Part shown: one piece after another, positions 8,653 to 20,932 of the stretch | How positions within the stretch are numbered: the stretch's first letter is position 1 | Layout of the letters: every line of letters begins with the position of its first letter | Source: Luteimonas colneyensis | GTDB lineage: Bacteria; Pseudomonadota; Gammaproteobacteria; Xanthomonadales; Xanthomonadaceae | Assembly (NCBI RefSeq): GCF_014836665.1 | Contig: NZ_JACSQJ010000001.1 | Span: 186,001-250,000 of the forward strand | DNA: 64,000 nucleotides | Direction: 5' to 3' | The notes under the pieces: model-generated | The model's database searches: none | What the model saw: the letters and a program-made list of their open reading frames with translations, nothing else | What the model was told of the DNA's origin: nothing | Translations under genes and position numbers: made by a program

Positions 8653-9369
8653 TCAGTAGCCCGCGGTGCCGCCGTCGTCGTGCGCGACGATGTTGGGCGC
8701 GAGCGTGTGCTCGATGCTCAGCCATCGACGCCCCTGCAGGTCGTAGATGGCATCCACGCTGGCCGCGGTGCTGCCGCCGGGCCCGAAGTCGGCGATGCCG
8801 CGGGCGTCGATGCGCAGGAAGCGCTGGCCCGACTGCAGGCTGCTGATGTCGTCGAACTGGAGGTACACGCGGCCGGCGCCGGGAAGCGCCTCGAGCCCGC
8901 TGGCCAGGCGCGCTTCCAGCTCGGCCATCAGGGCTGCGTCGTTGGGGACGAAACGCTCGCCCTCACCCTCGCCGTCACCGCCCAGGGTGATGTCCGGATA
9001 GCCGGCGGTGCCGAAGCCGGCGTCGTAGCGGCTGCGATAGTGGAAGGCAAGCCAGTCCTGCCCGCTGCCGCCCAGGCGCAGCTGGCCTGCGCCCTGCACG
9101 ACCTGCTCGCCCGCGGCGCCCGGTTCCAGCGACGCCGGCCCGAGTCGCAGCTCCAGCATGGGGTCGTCGAAGCGCTCGCCCAGCGTGGCCACCAGCACCG
9201 CGGCCACCGCGGCCTGGGCCTGGTCGCCCGCCGGCACGGGCGTGGAGATGGTGTCGGCAGCCCCCCCGTCCCTGGCCGCGCCCTCCCCCGTGTCTGCCAG
9301 CGCGCCCGGGGCGACGATGGCGGACAGCATGGCCAGGAGCAACAGCGGGGCGTGGTGGACTGCCGGCAT
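8653..9369 (-). CDS. exported protein of unknown function
   Basis: Read from the ATG at 9369 (a GTG at 9375 is also possible), this is a 238-residue protein with a clear Sec signal peptide (Leu-rich core, likely cleavage after PGALA, near residue 25). The mature part is acidic and mixes beta-type segments (LAFHYRSRYDAGFG, GRVYLQFDDI, RRWLSIEHTLAP). No domain or catalytic motif is recognised. It lies between lolA and rarA on the same strand, separated from lolA by a 12-bp-stem hairpin, so it may be a separate unit. A periplasmic or envelope role is the most that can be inferred. Confidence 0.7.
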   Translation of the reverse strand: MPAVHHAPLLLLAMLSAIVAPGALADTGEGAARDGGAADTISTPVPAGDQAQAAVAAVLVATLGERFDDPMLELRLGPASLEPGAAGEQVVQGAGQLRLGGSGQDWLAFHYRSRYDAGFGTAGYPDITLGGDGEGEGERFVPNDAALMAELEARLASGLEALPGAGRVYLQFDDISSLQSGQRFLRIDARGIADFGPGGSTAASVDAIYDLQGRRWLSIEHTLAPNIVAHDDGGTAGY

Positions 9370-9408
9370 GGACACGACGCTGGTAGCAGGTACGTTTCCT
9401 GTAACGCG

Positions 9409-9445
9409 CGAACGGCGCGGAGGGGGCCACCCGCCGCGCCGTTCG
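9409..9445 (-). terminator. strong hairpin downstream of lolA
   Basis: A perfect 12-bp stem (9409-9420 with 9434-9445, CGAACGGCGCGG arm) with a 13-nt loop lies 54 bases beyond the lolA stop. No T-run follows on either strand, so it may be a weak or factor-assisted terminator, or a 3'-end protecting structure, not a classic intrinsic terminator. Confidence 0.45.
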
Positions 9446-9498
9446 TGTCGTTGAAGTCCAGCGGCGGGCCGGAGCCGCCGCCGACGCTGACGCCGACG

Positions 9499-10128
9499 TC
9501 AGCCTTCGCCGACCACGTCCACGCCGGCGGGCGGGACGAAGCGGAAGGTCCCCCGATCGAAGGCCGGATTGCGCTTCCAGCCGCTGAACACCACCTCGGT
9601 GCGCTGGCCCAGGGTATCGACCACTTCCATGCGCACCAGCGCCTGGCCCCTGAAGCCCAGTCGTGCGCTGCTGAAGCTGGCCTGCTGGGAGTCGCGCGGC
9701 GACAGCAGCAGCCATGACAGGCCATCCGCCTCGTCGCCTTCACGGACGTTGAAGTCGCGCTCCAGGCGCGCCGGATCGACCAGGGCCGCGAGCGGGCTGT
9801 TCTGCTCCTCGGGGCCCTGCGGGCGCACGGTGACCTGGTCGAGGTCGGGATCGAACACCCAGACCTTCTCGCCGTCGGCCACGATCAGCTGCTCGTAGGG
9901 AGTGGCGTACTCCCAGCGGAACAGGCGCGGCGCGGACAGCGCGATGCGGCCCTTCGAGGTCTCCTTCAGGCGCCCGTCGAGGTCGTAGAGCTTCTGCTCG
10001 AAGCTGCCGTCGAGGCCCTTCAGCCCCTTGCTGAAGGCGTCGAGGTCGTCGCGTGCCCCGGCGAAGGCGGTGCCGGCGAGGGTGGAGGCCAGGGCCAGCG
10101 CGGCCAGCCAGTAGCGCATGCGGATCAT
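9499..10128 (-). CDS. lolA: outer-membrane lipoprotein carrier protein LolA
   Basis: A 209-residue periplasmic chaperone that takes lipoproteins from LolCDE to the outer-membrane receptor LolB. It has a signal peptide (MRYWLAALALASTLAGTAFA, cleavage before GARDD) and the LolA landmarks GSFEQKLYD, GRIALSAPRLFRWEY, YEQLIVADGEKVWVFDPDLDQ and the C-terminal FSGWKRNPAFDRGTFRF. Start at 10128, with a second in-frame Met three codons in. It follows ftsK on the same strand, the usual gammaproteobacterial ftsK-lolA-rarA order, here with one extra gene before rarA. Confidence 0.97.
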   Translation of the reverse strand: MIRMRYWLAALALASTLAGTAFAGARDDLDAFSKGLKGLDGSFEQKLYDLDGRLKETSKGRIALSAPRLFRWEYATPYEQLIVADGEKVWVFDPDLDQVTVRPQGPEEQNSPLAALVDPARLERDFNVREGDEADGLSWLLLSPRDSQQASFSSARLGFRGQALVRMEVVDTLGQRTEVVFSGWKRNPAFDRGTFRFVPPAGVDVVGEG

Positions 10129-10206
10129 CGGCGTAACTCCATCGCGTGGACGTGCAGTGGCGAGTGTGCGGCGCGCCTGCTGAATGCGGGATCACACGCA
10201 ACACTT

Positions 10207-10273
10207 GTGGGAGCGGCTACAGCCGCGATGACGTGCCGCCTGGCATCCCGATCGCGGCTGTAGCCGCTCCCAC
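10207..10273. repeat. REP-type palindrome between lolA and ftsK
   Basis: A perfect 23-bp inverted repeat (10207-10229 and 10251-10273) encloses a 21-nt loop; the arm core is GAGCGGCTACAGCCGCGAT. The same sequence type recurs imperfectly at 17355-17414. It fills almost the whole ftsK-lolA gap and could act as a transcriptional or mRNA-stabilising structure. Confidence 0.75.
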
Positions 10274-10296
10274 GACAGGGTGAAGGGGGATGCGGA

Positions 10297-12639
10297 TTAC
10301 TGCGGCGGCGGAGGCGCCAGCACGCTGCGGTCCCCGTTGTGCTCGGGTGCCGAGACCACGCCTGCGGCCTCCATGGCCTCGACCAGGCGCGCGGCGCGGT
10401 TGTAGCCGATCTTGAGCCTGCGCTGCACGCCGGAGATGGACGCGCGCCGGGTCTCGGTCACCACGCGCACGGCCTCGTCGTACAGCGGGTCGCTCTCGTC
10501 GCCGCTGCTGCTGGACTCGGGCAGGCCGGTCGCGCCGACCACCACGCCGTCGCCCATGCTCTGCACTTCCTCCAGCACGCCCTCGATGTAGTCGGGGCCG
10601 CCGCCGGACTGCTTGAGGTTCTCAACCACGCGGTGGACTTCCTCGTCGGAGACGAAGGCGCCGTGCACGCGCTCGGGCATCGCCGTGCCCGGCGGCAGGT
10701 AGAGCATATCGCCGTGGCCGAGCAGCGTTTCCGCGCCGGACTGGTCGAGGATGGTGCGCGAGTCGATCTTCGACGAGACCTGGAACGCGATGCGCGTGGG
10801 GATGTTGGCCTTGATCAGGCCGGTGATCACGTCCACCGACGGCCGCTGCGTGGCCAGGATCAGGTGGATGCCCGCGGCGCGGGCCTTCTGCGCCAGGCGC
10901 GCGATCAGCTCTTCGACCTTCTTGCCGACGATCATCATCATGTCGGCGAATTCGTCGATGAAGATGACGATGAAGGGCAGCGTGTCGAGCGGCTGGGCGA
11001 CCTCGTCGATTTCGGGGTTCGCCTTGAACAGCGGGTCCAGCAGCGGCTGGCCGGCGTCCTGCGCGTCGCGCACCTTCTTGTTGAAACCCGCGAGGTTGCG
11101 CACGCCCACCGCGCTCATCAGCTTGTAGCGGCGCTCCATTTCGGCCACGCACCAGCGAAGGCCATTCGCGGCCTCCTTCATGTCGGTGACCACCGGCGCC
11201 AGCAGGTGCGGGATGCCCTGGTAGACGCTGAGCTCCAGCATCTTCGGGTCGATCATCAGCATCCTGAGGTCCTTCGCGGACGCCTTGTACAGCAGGCTCA
11301 GGACCATGGCGTTGACCGCCACCGACTTGCCCGAGCCGGTGGTGCCGGCCACCAGCAGGTGCGGCATGCGCGCAAGGTCCGCCACCGTGGGCCGGCCGGC
11401 AATGTCCTTGCCCAGGGCCAGGGTCAGCAGGCTGGATGCCTTGTCGTATTCCTTCGAACGCAGCAGCTCCGACAGGTAGATCATCTCGCGGTGCGTGTTC
11501 GGCGTTTCCAGGCCGATCACCGACTTGCCCGGGATCACGTCGACCACACGCACCGACTTCACGCTCAGGCCGCGCGCGATGTCCTTGTCCAGCGAACTGA
11601 TCTGGCTGACCTTGATGCCCGGCGCCGGCTCGATCTCGAAGCGCGTGATCACCGGGCCCGGATAGGCACCGACCACCTGGGCGTCGATGCGGAAGTCCTT
11701 GAGCTTGAACTCGATCTGCCGCGACAGCGTTTCCAGCGTCTCCTCGTCGTAGCCCTTGGGCTGCGGCTTGGGATCGTCGAGCAGGGCCAGCGGCGGGATG
11801 CCGCTGCCGTCGCCGACGTTGAACAGCGGGATCTGCTGCTCGCGCTTCGCCCGGTCGCTCTTCTCCACCACCGGCGCCGGCGGCGGCTCGATCTTCACCT
11901 TCTCGCGTTTGGCACGCAGCTCGGTGTCGATCTTGCGGACCTCGGTGCGCTCTTCGCGGCGGCTGCGCGCCTCCTGCCACTCGCTGGCCTGCTTGCTGCC
12001 GCGGCGGAACAGCGCCGGCAGCCTCATCACCCAGCCGCCGATCACGTCCATCACCCGGAACCAGGACAGGCCCGTGGCCAGGGTCACCGAGACCAGCAGC
12101 AGCGCCAGCAGGAACAGGTTGCCGCCCACCGGCCCGAACGCGGAATACAGCGAGTTGCCGACCAGGCGGCCGAGGATGCCCCCGCTGCCGGCCGAATAGC
12201 CCTCCACCGCGCCGATGCGCAGGTACAGCAGGCCGGTCGAGGACACGATGAAGCCGACGATGCCGACCAGGCGCAGCGCCGGGCCGAGGTCGGCCTGGCC
12301 GTCGCCGTCGGCGTCCATGCCGAACAGCGCGATCCACGCCACCGCGCCCAGGATCAGCGGCAGCACGAAGGCCACGTGGCCGAACAGGCCCAGCAGCACG
12401 TCGGCCACCCATGCACCGACGCGGCCGCCGGCGTTGTTGAGCGGCGCGGTGAGGCTGCCGGCGTTGCTCCAGCCCGGATCGCTCGGCGAGTAGGTCACCA
12501 TGCAGGCGAGCAGGTACACCAGCAGCGGCGCGATCGCGATCAGCGCGATGTCGCGCAGCAGCTTCTGCCGGCGGGGATTGGGGGCCGTTGCGGCCGCCGC
12601 GGGCGCCGCCTTGCGCTTGCGGCGTGAGCCGCGTTCCAT
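10297..12639 (-). CDS. ftsK: DNA translocase FtsK
   Basis: A 780-residue septal DNA pump that moves the chromosome termini apart at division and activates XerCD recombination. Four to five membrane spans fill about residues 30-215. A charged linker follows, then the alpha/beta motor with Walker [13 protein letters not shown] and Walker [14 protein letters not shown]. The C-terminal gamma winged-helix domain ([19 protein letters not shown]) reads KOPS sites. The ATG at 12639 was chosen over an upstream GTG. An AT-rich gap lies upstream, after ald. The linker is short compared with E. coli FtsK, as in many relatives. Confidence 0.97.
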   Translation of the reverse strand: MERGSRRKRKAAPAAAATAPNPRRQKLLRDIALIAIAPLLVYLLACMVTYSPSDPGWSNAGSLTAPLNNAGGRVGAWVADVLLGLFGHVAFVLPLILGAVAWIALFGMDADGDGQADLGPALRLVGIVGFIVSSTGLLYLRIGAVEGYSAGSGGILGRLVGNSLYSAFGPVGGNLFLLALLLVSVTLATGLSWFRVMDVIGGWVMRLPALFRRGSKQASEWQEARSRREERTEVRKIDTELRAKREKVKIEPPPAPVVEKSDRAKREQQIPLFNVGDGSGIPPLALLDDPKPQPKGYDEETLETLSRQIEFKLKDFRIDAQVVGAYPGPVITRFEIEPAPGIKVSQISSLDKDIARGLSVKSVRVVDVIPGKSVIGLETPNTHREMIYLSELLRSKEYDKASSLLTLALGKDIAGRPTVADLARMPHLLVAGTTGSGKSVAVNAMVLSLLYKASAKDLRMLMIDPKMLELSVYQGIPHLLAPVVTDMKEAANGLRWCVAEMERRYKLMSAVGVRNLAGFNKKVRDAQDAGQPLLDPLFKANPEIDEVAQPLDTLPFIVIFIDEFADMMMIVGKKVEELIARLAQKARAAGIHLILATQRPSVDVITGLIKANIPTRIAFQVSSKIDSRTILDQSGAETLLGHGDMLYLPPGTAMPERVHGAFVSDEEVHRVVENLKQSGGGPDYIEGVLEEVQSMGDGVVVGATGLPESSSSGDESDPLYDEAVRVVTETRRASISGVQRRLKIGYNRAARLVEAMEAAGVVSAPEHNGDRSVLAPPPPQ

Positions 12640-12724
12640 TGCGGGGCGTGCTGCCACGTGTGATCAGACCTTAAGAAATGCTCGCAATGGAATGATTCTA
12701 CTCATATTCCACTTGCATGCGTGC

Positions 12725-13794
12725 TCAGGGGAACATCTCGAGCAGGGCGGGATGCACCAGTCTGCCATCGGCCACGTTGACGCCGCGGGTCAGTGCGGGA
12801 TCGGCGGCCGGGTCGCGACCGCTCGCCAGCCGGTCCACCCAGGGCAGGATCGCCGCGCAGATCGCCTGCGACGAAGTCCGCGGCACGGCGCCGGGCATGT
12901 TGGTGACGCAGAAGTGGGTCACGCCCTCCTCCACGTAGGTCGGCGCCTCCCAGGTGGTCGGGCGCGAGGTCTCGAAGCAGCCGCCCTGGTCGATGGCGAT
13001 GTCCACCAGCACGCTGCCGGGCTCCATGCCGGCAACCATGTCGCGGGTCAGCACCTTGGGCGCCTTCGCGCCGGTCACCAGCACCGCGCCGACCACCAGG
13101 TCGGCGTGCGCGACCGCGCGTGCGACCACGTCGTGGTACGGATACAGCGCGGTGACGTTGTGGCCCAGCTGCGTCATCTGCTCCATGCGGTCGGGCCGCA
13201 TCTCGAAGACGGTCACGTTGGCGCCACCGGCCGCGGCCAGCGCCGCGGCGGCCCCGCCGGCCCTGCCCGCGCCGAAGACCACGACGCTGCCGCGTCCGGT
13301 CGACGGCAGTCCGCCGAGCAGCTTGCCCTTGCCGCCCATGGGCGTGTGCAGCAGCTGGGTGCCGACCTGGACGCCGATGCGCCCGGCGATCACCGACATC
13401 GGCGCCAGCAAAGGCAGCTCGCCGCCGGGCAGTTCGACGGTCTCGAAGGCGACGCCGGTCAGGCCGATGTCGAGCAGCCGGCGGGTCAGCGCGGGCTCGG
13501 CGGCCAGGTGCAGGTAGCAGAACAGCAGGTGGTCGCGACGCAGGTGGCCGAGGTCGCCGGCGATGGGTTCCTTGACCTTGACGATCAGCTCGCCCCGTTC
13601 GTACAGGGCCGCGGCGTCGGGGGCGATGTGCACGCCCAGGGCGCTGTAGTCGTCGTCGGCAAAGCCGGACTTCGCGCCGGCATCGTGCTCCAGCCACACC
13701 TCGTGGCCGCGCTTGACCAGGTCGCCCGCGGCCGCTGGCACCAGGGCCACGCGACCTTCCTGCGGCTTGGTTTCCTTCGGGACACCGATGCGCA

Positions 13795-13795
<1 letters not shown>
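12725..13795 (-). CDS. ald: alanine dehydrogenase
   Basis: A 356-residue NAD-dependent L-alanine dehydrogenase (alanine to pyruvate, ammonium and NADH). The N-terminal MRIGVPKE and EGRVALVP pattern, the central VVVFGAGRAGGAAA nucleotide-binding loop and the late FCVTNMPGAVPRTSS are all diagnostic. It is slightly shorter than the usual 370 residues. Its ATG overlaps the stop of a 58-codon upstream ORF that contains an intrinsic terminator, so attenuation-type control is possible. No lrp-type regulator is adjacent. Confidence 0.95.
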
Positions 13796-14940
<1,145 letters not shown>

Positions 14941-14948
14941 TCTTCCGC

Positions 14949-15048
14949 CACGGATCCACGCGGATGAACGCGGACAGCGCGAACAGGACGATGCATTGCC
15001 CCTCGCCTGGCCATTGTCCTGGTTCGCCTGGATCCGCGTAAGTCCGTG
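14949..15048. repeat. imperfect palindromic repeat after trxB
   Basis: Two 17-bp inverted arms (14949-14965 and 15032-15048) match at 14 of 17 positions (CACGGA...ACGCGGAT) and flank about 66 bp. The interior also repeats part of the arm (CGCGGATGAACGCGGA). The last three bases of the right arm are the GTG taken as the start of the next gene. Confidence 0.55.
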
Positions 15049-16179
15049 ACCGGAAGAGCGCTTCATGCACATGTCCACGATTCGCTGGCGCAGGTTTCCG
15101 CGCCGGCCTGGGACGGGCTGCACGACGGCGCAAACCCCTTCGTCGCACATGCGTTCCTGGAGGGGCTGGAGCGGCACGGCTGCCTGCGCCCGCAGTGGGG
15201 CTGGACGCCGCGGCACCTGACGCTGTGGGAGGGCGACGCGCTGGTCGCCGCGGCGCCGGGCTACCTGAAGACCAACTCGCACGGCGAGTTCGTGTTCGAC
15301 CATGCCTGGGCGCATGCGTACGCGCGGCACGGGCTCGACTACTTCCCGAAGTGGCTGGGTGCGGTGCCCTACTCGCCCGTGACCGGGCCGCGCCTGCTGG
15401 CGCGCGACGATGTCGCGCGGCGCGCGCTGCTCGATGCCATCATCGATGACGCGACGGCCCTCGGCCTGTCGTCCGCGCACGTCAACTTCCATGCCGCGCA
15501 CGAGGACGCCGCCTTCGGCGACGACTGGCTGCCGCGCACCGACGTCCAGTACCACTGGCAGAACGCGGCCGGCTGGCCGGACTTCGACGCCTTCCTCGCC
15601 GACATGGACCACCGCCACCGCAAGAACATCCGCCAGGAGCGTGCGAAGGTACGGCGCGCCGGCGTCGGCTTCCGGGTGCTGCACGGCGACGAGGCCGACG
15701 CTCGCGACCTGGCAGCCATGCACCGCTTCTACCTGGCGACCTTCGCCGACTACGGCAACGCGCCGGCCCTGACCCTGGAATTCCTGCGGCACCTCGCCGC
15801 CGCGATGCCGCGCGCGCTGGTGCTGGTGCTGGCCGACCTGGACGGCGAGGCCATCGCCGGTGCGCTCTGCCTGCGCGGCGCGGACACGCTGTACGGCCGC
15901 TACTGGGGCGCCAGCCGGCAGATGCCCGGGCTGCACTTCGAGACCTGCTACTACCAGGGCATCGAGTACTGCCTGCGCGAAGGCCTGCGCCGCTTCGAGC
16001 CGGGGGCCCAGGGCGAGCACAAGATCGCGCGCGGGTTCCTGCCGGAGTTCGTGCGCAGCCGGCACTGGATCGCCGACGCGGGCTTCCGCGGCGCACTGCG
16101 CGACTGGTGCGCGGAAGAGGCCGACGCCACCCGCCAGCAGGCGGCGTGGCTGGCGCGGCGCTCGCCGTTCCGCGCCTGA
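15046..16179 (+). CDS. FemAB-like GNAT protein (DUF482/PF04339 family)
   Basis: A 377-residue protein of the PF04339 'peptidogalycan biosynthesis/recognition' family, with the GNAT-type acyltransferase fold related to FemAB. Typical features are the N-terminal HDSLAQV and NPFVAHAFLEGLE, the central MDHRHRKNIRQERAKVRRAG, and the C-terminal FETCYYQGIEYCL, FEPGAQGEHKIARGFLP and SRHWI segments. Substrate and function are not established for the family. The only usable start is GTG 15046, which sits inside a repeat arm. It precedes aat with 40 bp spacing. Confidence 0.85.
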   Translation: MTGRALHAHVHDSLAQVSAPAWDGLHDGANPFVAHAFLEGLERHGCLRPQWGWTPRHLTLWEGDALVAAAPGYLKTNSHGEFVFDHAWAHAYARHGLDYFPKWLGAVPYSPVTGPRLLARDDVARRALLDAIIDDATALGLSSAHVNFHAAHEDAAFGDDWLPRTDVQYHWQNAAGWPDFDAFLADMDHRHRKNIRQERAKVRRAGVGFRVLHGDEADARDLAAMHRFYLATFADYGNAPALTLEFLRHLAAAMPRALVLVLADLDGEAIAGALCLRGADTLYGRYWGASRQMPGLHFETCYYQGIEYCLREGLRRFEPGAQGEHKIARGFLPEFVRSRHWIADAGFRGALRDWCAEEADATRQQAAWLARRSPFRA

Positions 16180-16219
16180 CCCGGGTCTCCCGGCGGGCTG
16201 GACTCCATACAATCGGCGC

Positions 16220-16987
16220 ATGCAGTTCCTGCCGCCGCTGCTGGGCCACGATCCGGAGTCGCCGTTCCCTCCGGCGGAGTCCGCGCTGCGCGAACCCGAC
16301 GGGCTGCTGGCCATCGGCGGCGACCTCTCCGCCACCCGCCTGCTGAACGCCTACGCCAACGGTATCTTCCCCTGGTACTCCGAGGGCCAGCCGCTGCTCT
16401 GGTGGTCGCCGGATCCGCGCACGGTGTTCGCGACCGACGGCGTGCGCCTGTCCTCGCGCTTCCGCAGGCAGCTGCGCGGCAGCGACTGGACGGTGGTCGC
16501 CGACCGCGACTTCGACGCGGTCATGCTGGCCTGCGCCCGCGCCCCGCGCGTCGGCCAGCACGGGACCTGGATCACCGATGCCATGCGCGAGGCCTACGGC
16601 CGGCTGCACCGGCTGGGGCACGCGCATTCCATCGAAGTGCGCGACGGCGAAGGACGCGTGGCCGGCGGGCTGTACGGCGTGGCCCTGGGCCGGATGTTCT
16701 TCGGCGAGAGCATGTTCAGCGCCCGCAGCGGCGGCTCCAAGGTCGCGCTGGCGGCACTCGCCCACGTGCTGCGCGGCTGGGACTGGCCGCTGGTCGATGC
16801 CCAGGTCGAGAATCCGCACCTGGTCAGCCTGGGCGCGGCCTCCTGGCCGCGGGCGCGCTTCCTCGCCGAGGTCCGCCGGCTCACCGCCCAGCCCGGGCGT
16901 CCCGGGCCATGGACGGAGGCCTTCGGACAGCTGCCGGTCGCGGCCCTGCGGGAGGCGCGGGGCGCGCCACGGCCGCGCCCGGGCTGA
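16220..16987 (+). CDS. aat: leucyl/phenylalanyl-tRNA--protein transferase
   Basis: A 255-residue L/F-transferase that adds Leu or Phe to N-terminal Lys or Arg of proteins, creating N-degrons read by ClpS-ClpAP. Diagnostic blocks are [32 protein letters not shown], the central [14 protein letters not shown] and MFFGESMFS. The ClpS/ClpA genes lie only a few kb away on the other strand, past infA, so writer and reader of this N-end rule branch are neighbours. Aat-infA-clpA-clpS clustering is common in gammaproteobacteria. Confidence 0.96.
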   Translation: MQFLPPLLGHDPESPFPPAESALREPDGLLAIGGDLSATRLLNAYANGIFPWYSEGQPLLWWSPDPRTVFATDGVRLSSRFRRQLRGSDWTVVADRDFDAVMLACARAPRVGQHGTWITDAMREAYGRLHRLGHAHSIEVRDGEGRVAGGLYGVALGRMFFGESMFSARSGGSKVALAALAHVLRGWDWPLVDAQVENPHLVSLGAASWPRARFLAEVRRLTAQPGRPGPWTEAFGQLPVAALREARGAPRPRPG

Positions 16988-16994
16988 GGAACTT

Positions 16995-17023
16995 TTGCGC
17001 GCAGCCGCGGTCCGTGCGACAAT
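16995..17023 (+). promoter_or_regulatory. possible sigma-70 promoter of infA
   Basis: TTGCGC (16995-17000) and GACAAT (17018-17023) are separated by 17 bases, about 54 bases before the infA ATG. The match to consensus is modest; the spacing is ideal. Confidence 0.35.
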
Positions 17024-17076
17024 TGCCGTCTTGCGGGCCTTGCGCCCGACCCACAGCAATGGTCAGTACAGGACGC

Positions 17077-17295
17077 ATGGCGAAAGACGACGTCATTGAA
17101 TTCGAGGGAGCGGTGTCGGAAACCCTTCCGAACACGATGTTCCGCGTGAAGCTGGAGAACGGGCACGAGATCATCGCGCACATCTCCGGGCGCATGCGCA
17201 AGAACTACATCCGCATCCTCACCGGCGACCGGGTCAAGGTGGAGATGACTCCCTATGACCTCACCAAGGGTCGCATCACCTACCGGATGAAGTAA
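17077..17295 (+). CDS. infA: translation initiation factor IF-1
   Basis: A 72-residue OB-fold protein that binds the ribosomal A site during initiation. It matches IF-1 from end to end ([36 protein letters not shown]). The Met at 17077 gives the exact family length; an ATG six codons upstream is less likely. A bidirectional terminator follows. Confidence 0.98.
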   Translation: MAKDDVIEFEGAVSETLPNTMFRVKLENGHEIIAHISGRMRKNYIRILTGDRVKVEMTPYDLTKGRITYRMK

Positions 17296-17314
17296 GGCGC
17301 GCAGCGCCGCGATG

Positions 17315-17343
17315 AAAAAAGGCGGCCAAACGGCCGCCTTTTT
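17315..17343. terminator. bidirectional intrinsic terminator between infA and clpA
   Basis: A 7-bp GC stem (17321-17327 with 17332-17338, GGCGGCC arm) with a 4-nt loop is flanked by six A upstream and five T downstream, so it works on both strands: infA from the left, clpA from the right. Confidence 0.85.
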
Positions 17344-17354
17344 CGTACCCGCTG

Positions 17355-17414
17355 CCTGTGGGAGCGGCCATGGCCGCGATGGCCACCAATCGCCGCTGTA
17401 GCGGCTCCCACAGG
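17355..17414. repeat. REP-type palindrome between infA and clpA
   Basis: The left arm (17355-17380) and right arm (17389-17414) pair imperfectly. The outer CCTGTGGGAGC matches perfectly, while the inner part differs because the left arm carries GGCCATGGCC and the right arm GCTGTAGCGG. It is clearly related to the perfect palindrome at 10207-10273. Confidence 0.7.
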
Positions 17415-17426
17415 TTCGGCCCGGGA

Positions 17427-19706
<2,280 letters not shown>

Positions 19707-19978
19707 GGGGCGTCTGCCTCCGGATTTCACTATGGATCACATGGGGGCGCGGGGAGCGGTTTCCATGCCGGCCGGTGCATCCGTTGTAGGCCTTTCCGCG
19801 CGGGCTTGGCAAGCGCCGTTGGACCTTGCCGCCAGCCCAGCGCGGCGCCCTCGACACGGGTCCGCAGGCATCCTGACGATGCGGGCATGAGGATCGGGTG
19901 GTGGACGCAGGGACACCGGACAGCGGCGCCGCTGTCCGCCGCGGCAGGCGTGGGGCGCGGCGTGCGGTCCGCCGCGCG

Positions 19979-20299
19979 TCAGGCCTTTTCGGCCGTCGCC
20001 AGCAGCGGATGCTGGTTCAGGCGGGAGTACTCGTTGACCTGGGCGACCTTGGACTCGGCCACGTCGCGGGTGAACACCCCGCAGACGCCGCGGCCGCGGG
20101 TGTGGACGTGCAGCATCACCTGGGTGGCGCGCTCGATGTCCATGCCGAAGAAGCGGACGAGCACCTCGACCACGAAATCCATGGGGGTGTAGTCGTCGTT
20201 CAGCAGCAGGACCGAATACAGCGGCGGCCGCGCCAGCTCGGGCCGGCCGGCCTCGACGGCGACGCCGTGGTCGCGCTCATGTCCTGCGTTGTGGCTCAT
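19979..20299 (-). CDS. clpS: ATP-dependent Clp protease adaptor ClpS
   Basis: A 106-residue adaptor that recognises N-degrons (Leu, Phe, Trp, Tyr) and hands them to ClpA. The [14 protein letters not shown] motif, the [22 protein letters not shown] segment and the unstructured N-terminal arm are typical. It lies upstream of clpA. The 272-bp gap to clpA (19707-19978) shows no ORF, RNA or clear terminator, so the two may have separate promoters. Confidence 0.97.
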   Translation of the reverse strand: MSHNAGHERDHGVAVEAGRPELARPPLYSVLLLNDDYTPMDFVVEVLVRFFGMDIERATQVMLHVHTRGRGVCGVFTRDVAESKVAQVNEYSRLNQHPLLATAEKA

Positions 20300-20443
20300 G
20301 GCCGTGATTATACCGGTGCGCCCGGTGGACGGCCCCATGCCGGCGGGCGAAAATGAGCCATTCCAGACCGGTTGCCGCATGCACCCTGCCCGCCCGATGC
20401 CGATCCACCGCCGCCGCGCAGCACGCTGCCCGGCGCCCGGGCC

Positions 20444-20932
20444 ATGCCGTCCATGACCTACCGGCAGGGTCGGTTCTGGCAGCCCGATGTCACCGTCGCC
20501 ACGGTCGTGGTCGATGGCGGTCGCGTGCTGTGCGTGGAGGAGCGCTCCGGCGGCCGCGTCGTGCTCAACCAGCCCGCCGGCCATCTGGAACCGGACGAGA
20601 ACCTGGTCGACGCCGCCGTGCGTGAAACGCTGGAGGAGTCGGGCTGGACGGTCGAGCCCACCGCGTTCATCGGCGCCTACCAGTGGACCTCGCCCACCCT
20701 GCCCGACGGCAGCCCCGGACGGCACTACCTGCGCTTCGCCTTCGCCGCGCGCCCGCTGTCGCACGATCCGGCCCGCGCGCTGGACGAAGGGATCGTCCGC
20801 GCCCTCTGGCTGACGCCGGCGGAACTGCAGGCCGAGGCCGCCCGCCACCGCAGCCCGCTGGTCTGGCAGGTCGTCGCCGACCATCTGGCCGGCAGCCGGC
20901 AGCCGCTGTCGCTGCTGCGCTCGGTGCGCTGA
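20444..20932 (+). CDS. nudJ: Nudix hydrolase, NudJ-like
   Basis: A 162-residue Nudix protein (start at ATG 20444; 20453 is equally possible). The Nudix box is complete: [23 protein letters not shown]. The N-terminal [13 protein letters not shown] and the late GRHYLRFAF and WLTPAEL fit NudJ/YmfB, a phosphatase acting on thiamine and other pyrophosphates in E. coli. The stop overlaps the mnmA start (TGATG), and the nudJ-mnmA-hflD order is that of E. coli, which supports the orthology. The substrate is not provable from sequence. Confidence 0.85.
   Translation: MPSMTYRQGRFWQPDVTVATVVVDGGRVLCVEERSGGRVVLNQPAGHLEPDENLVDAAVRETLEESGWTVEPTAFIGAYQWTSPTLPDGSPGRHYLRFAFAARPLSHDPARALDEGIVRALWLTPAELQAEAARHRSPLVWQVVADHLAGSRQPLSLLRSVR

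Noticed and set aside
10339-12627. A 762-codon open frame antisense to ftsK
   Set aside because: The composition is that of a reverse-frame shadow (runs of Arg, His, Gln, Ala) and ftsK on the other strand is fully conserved.
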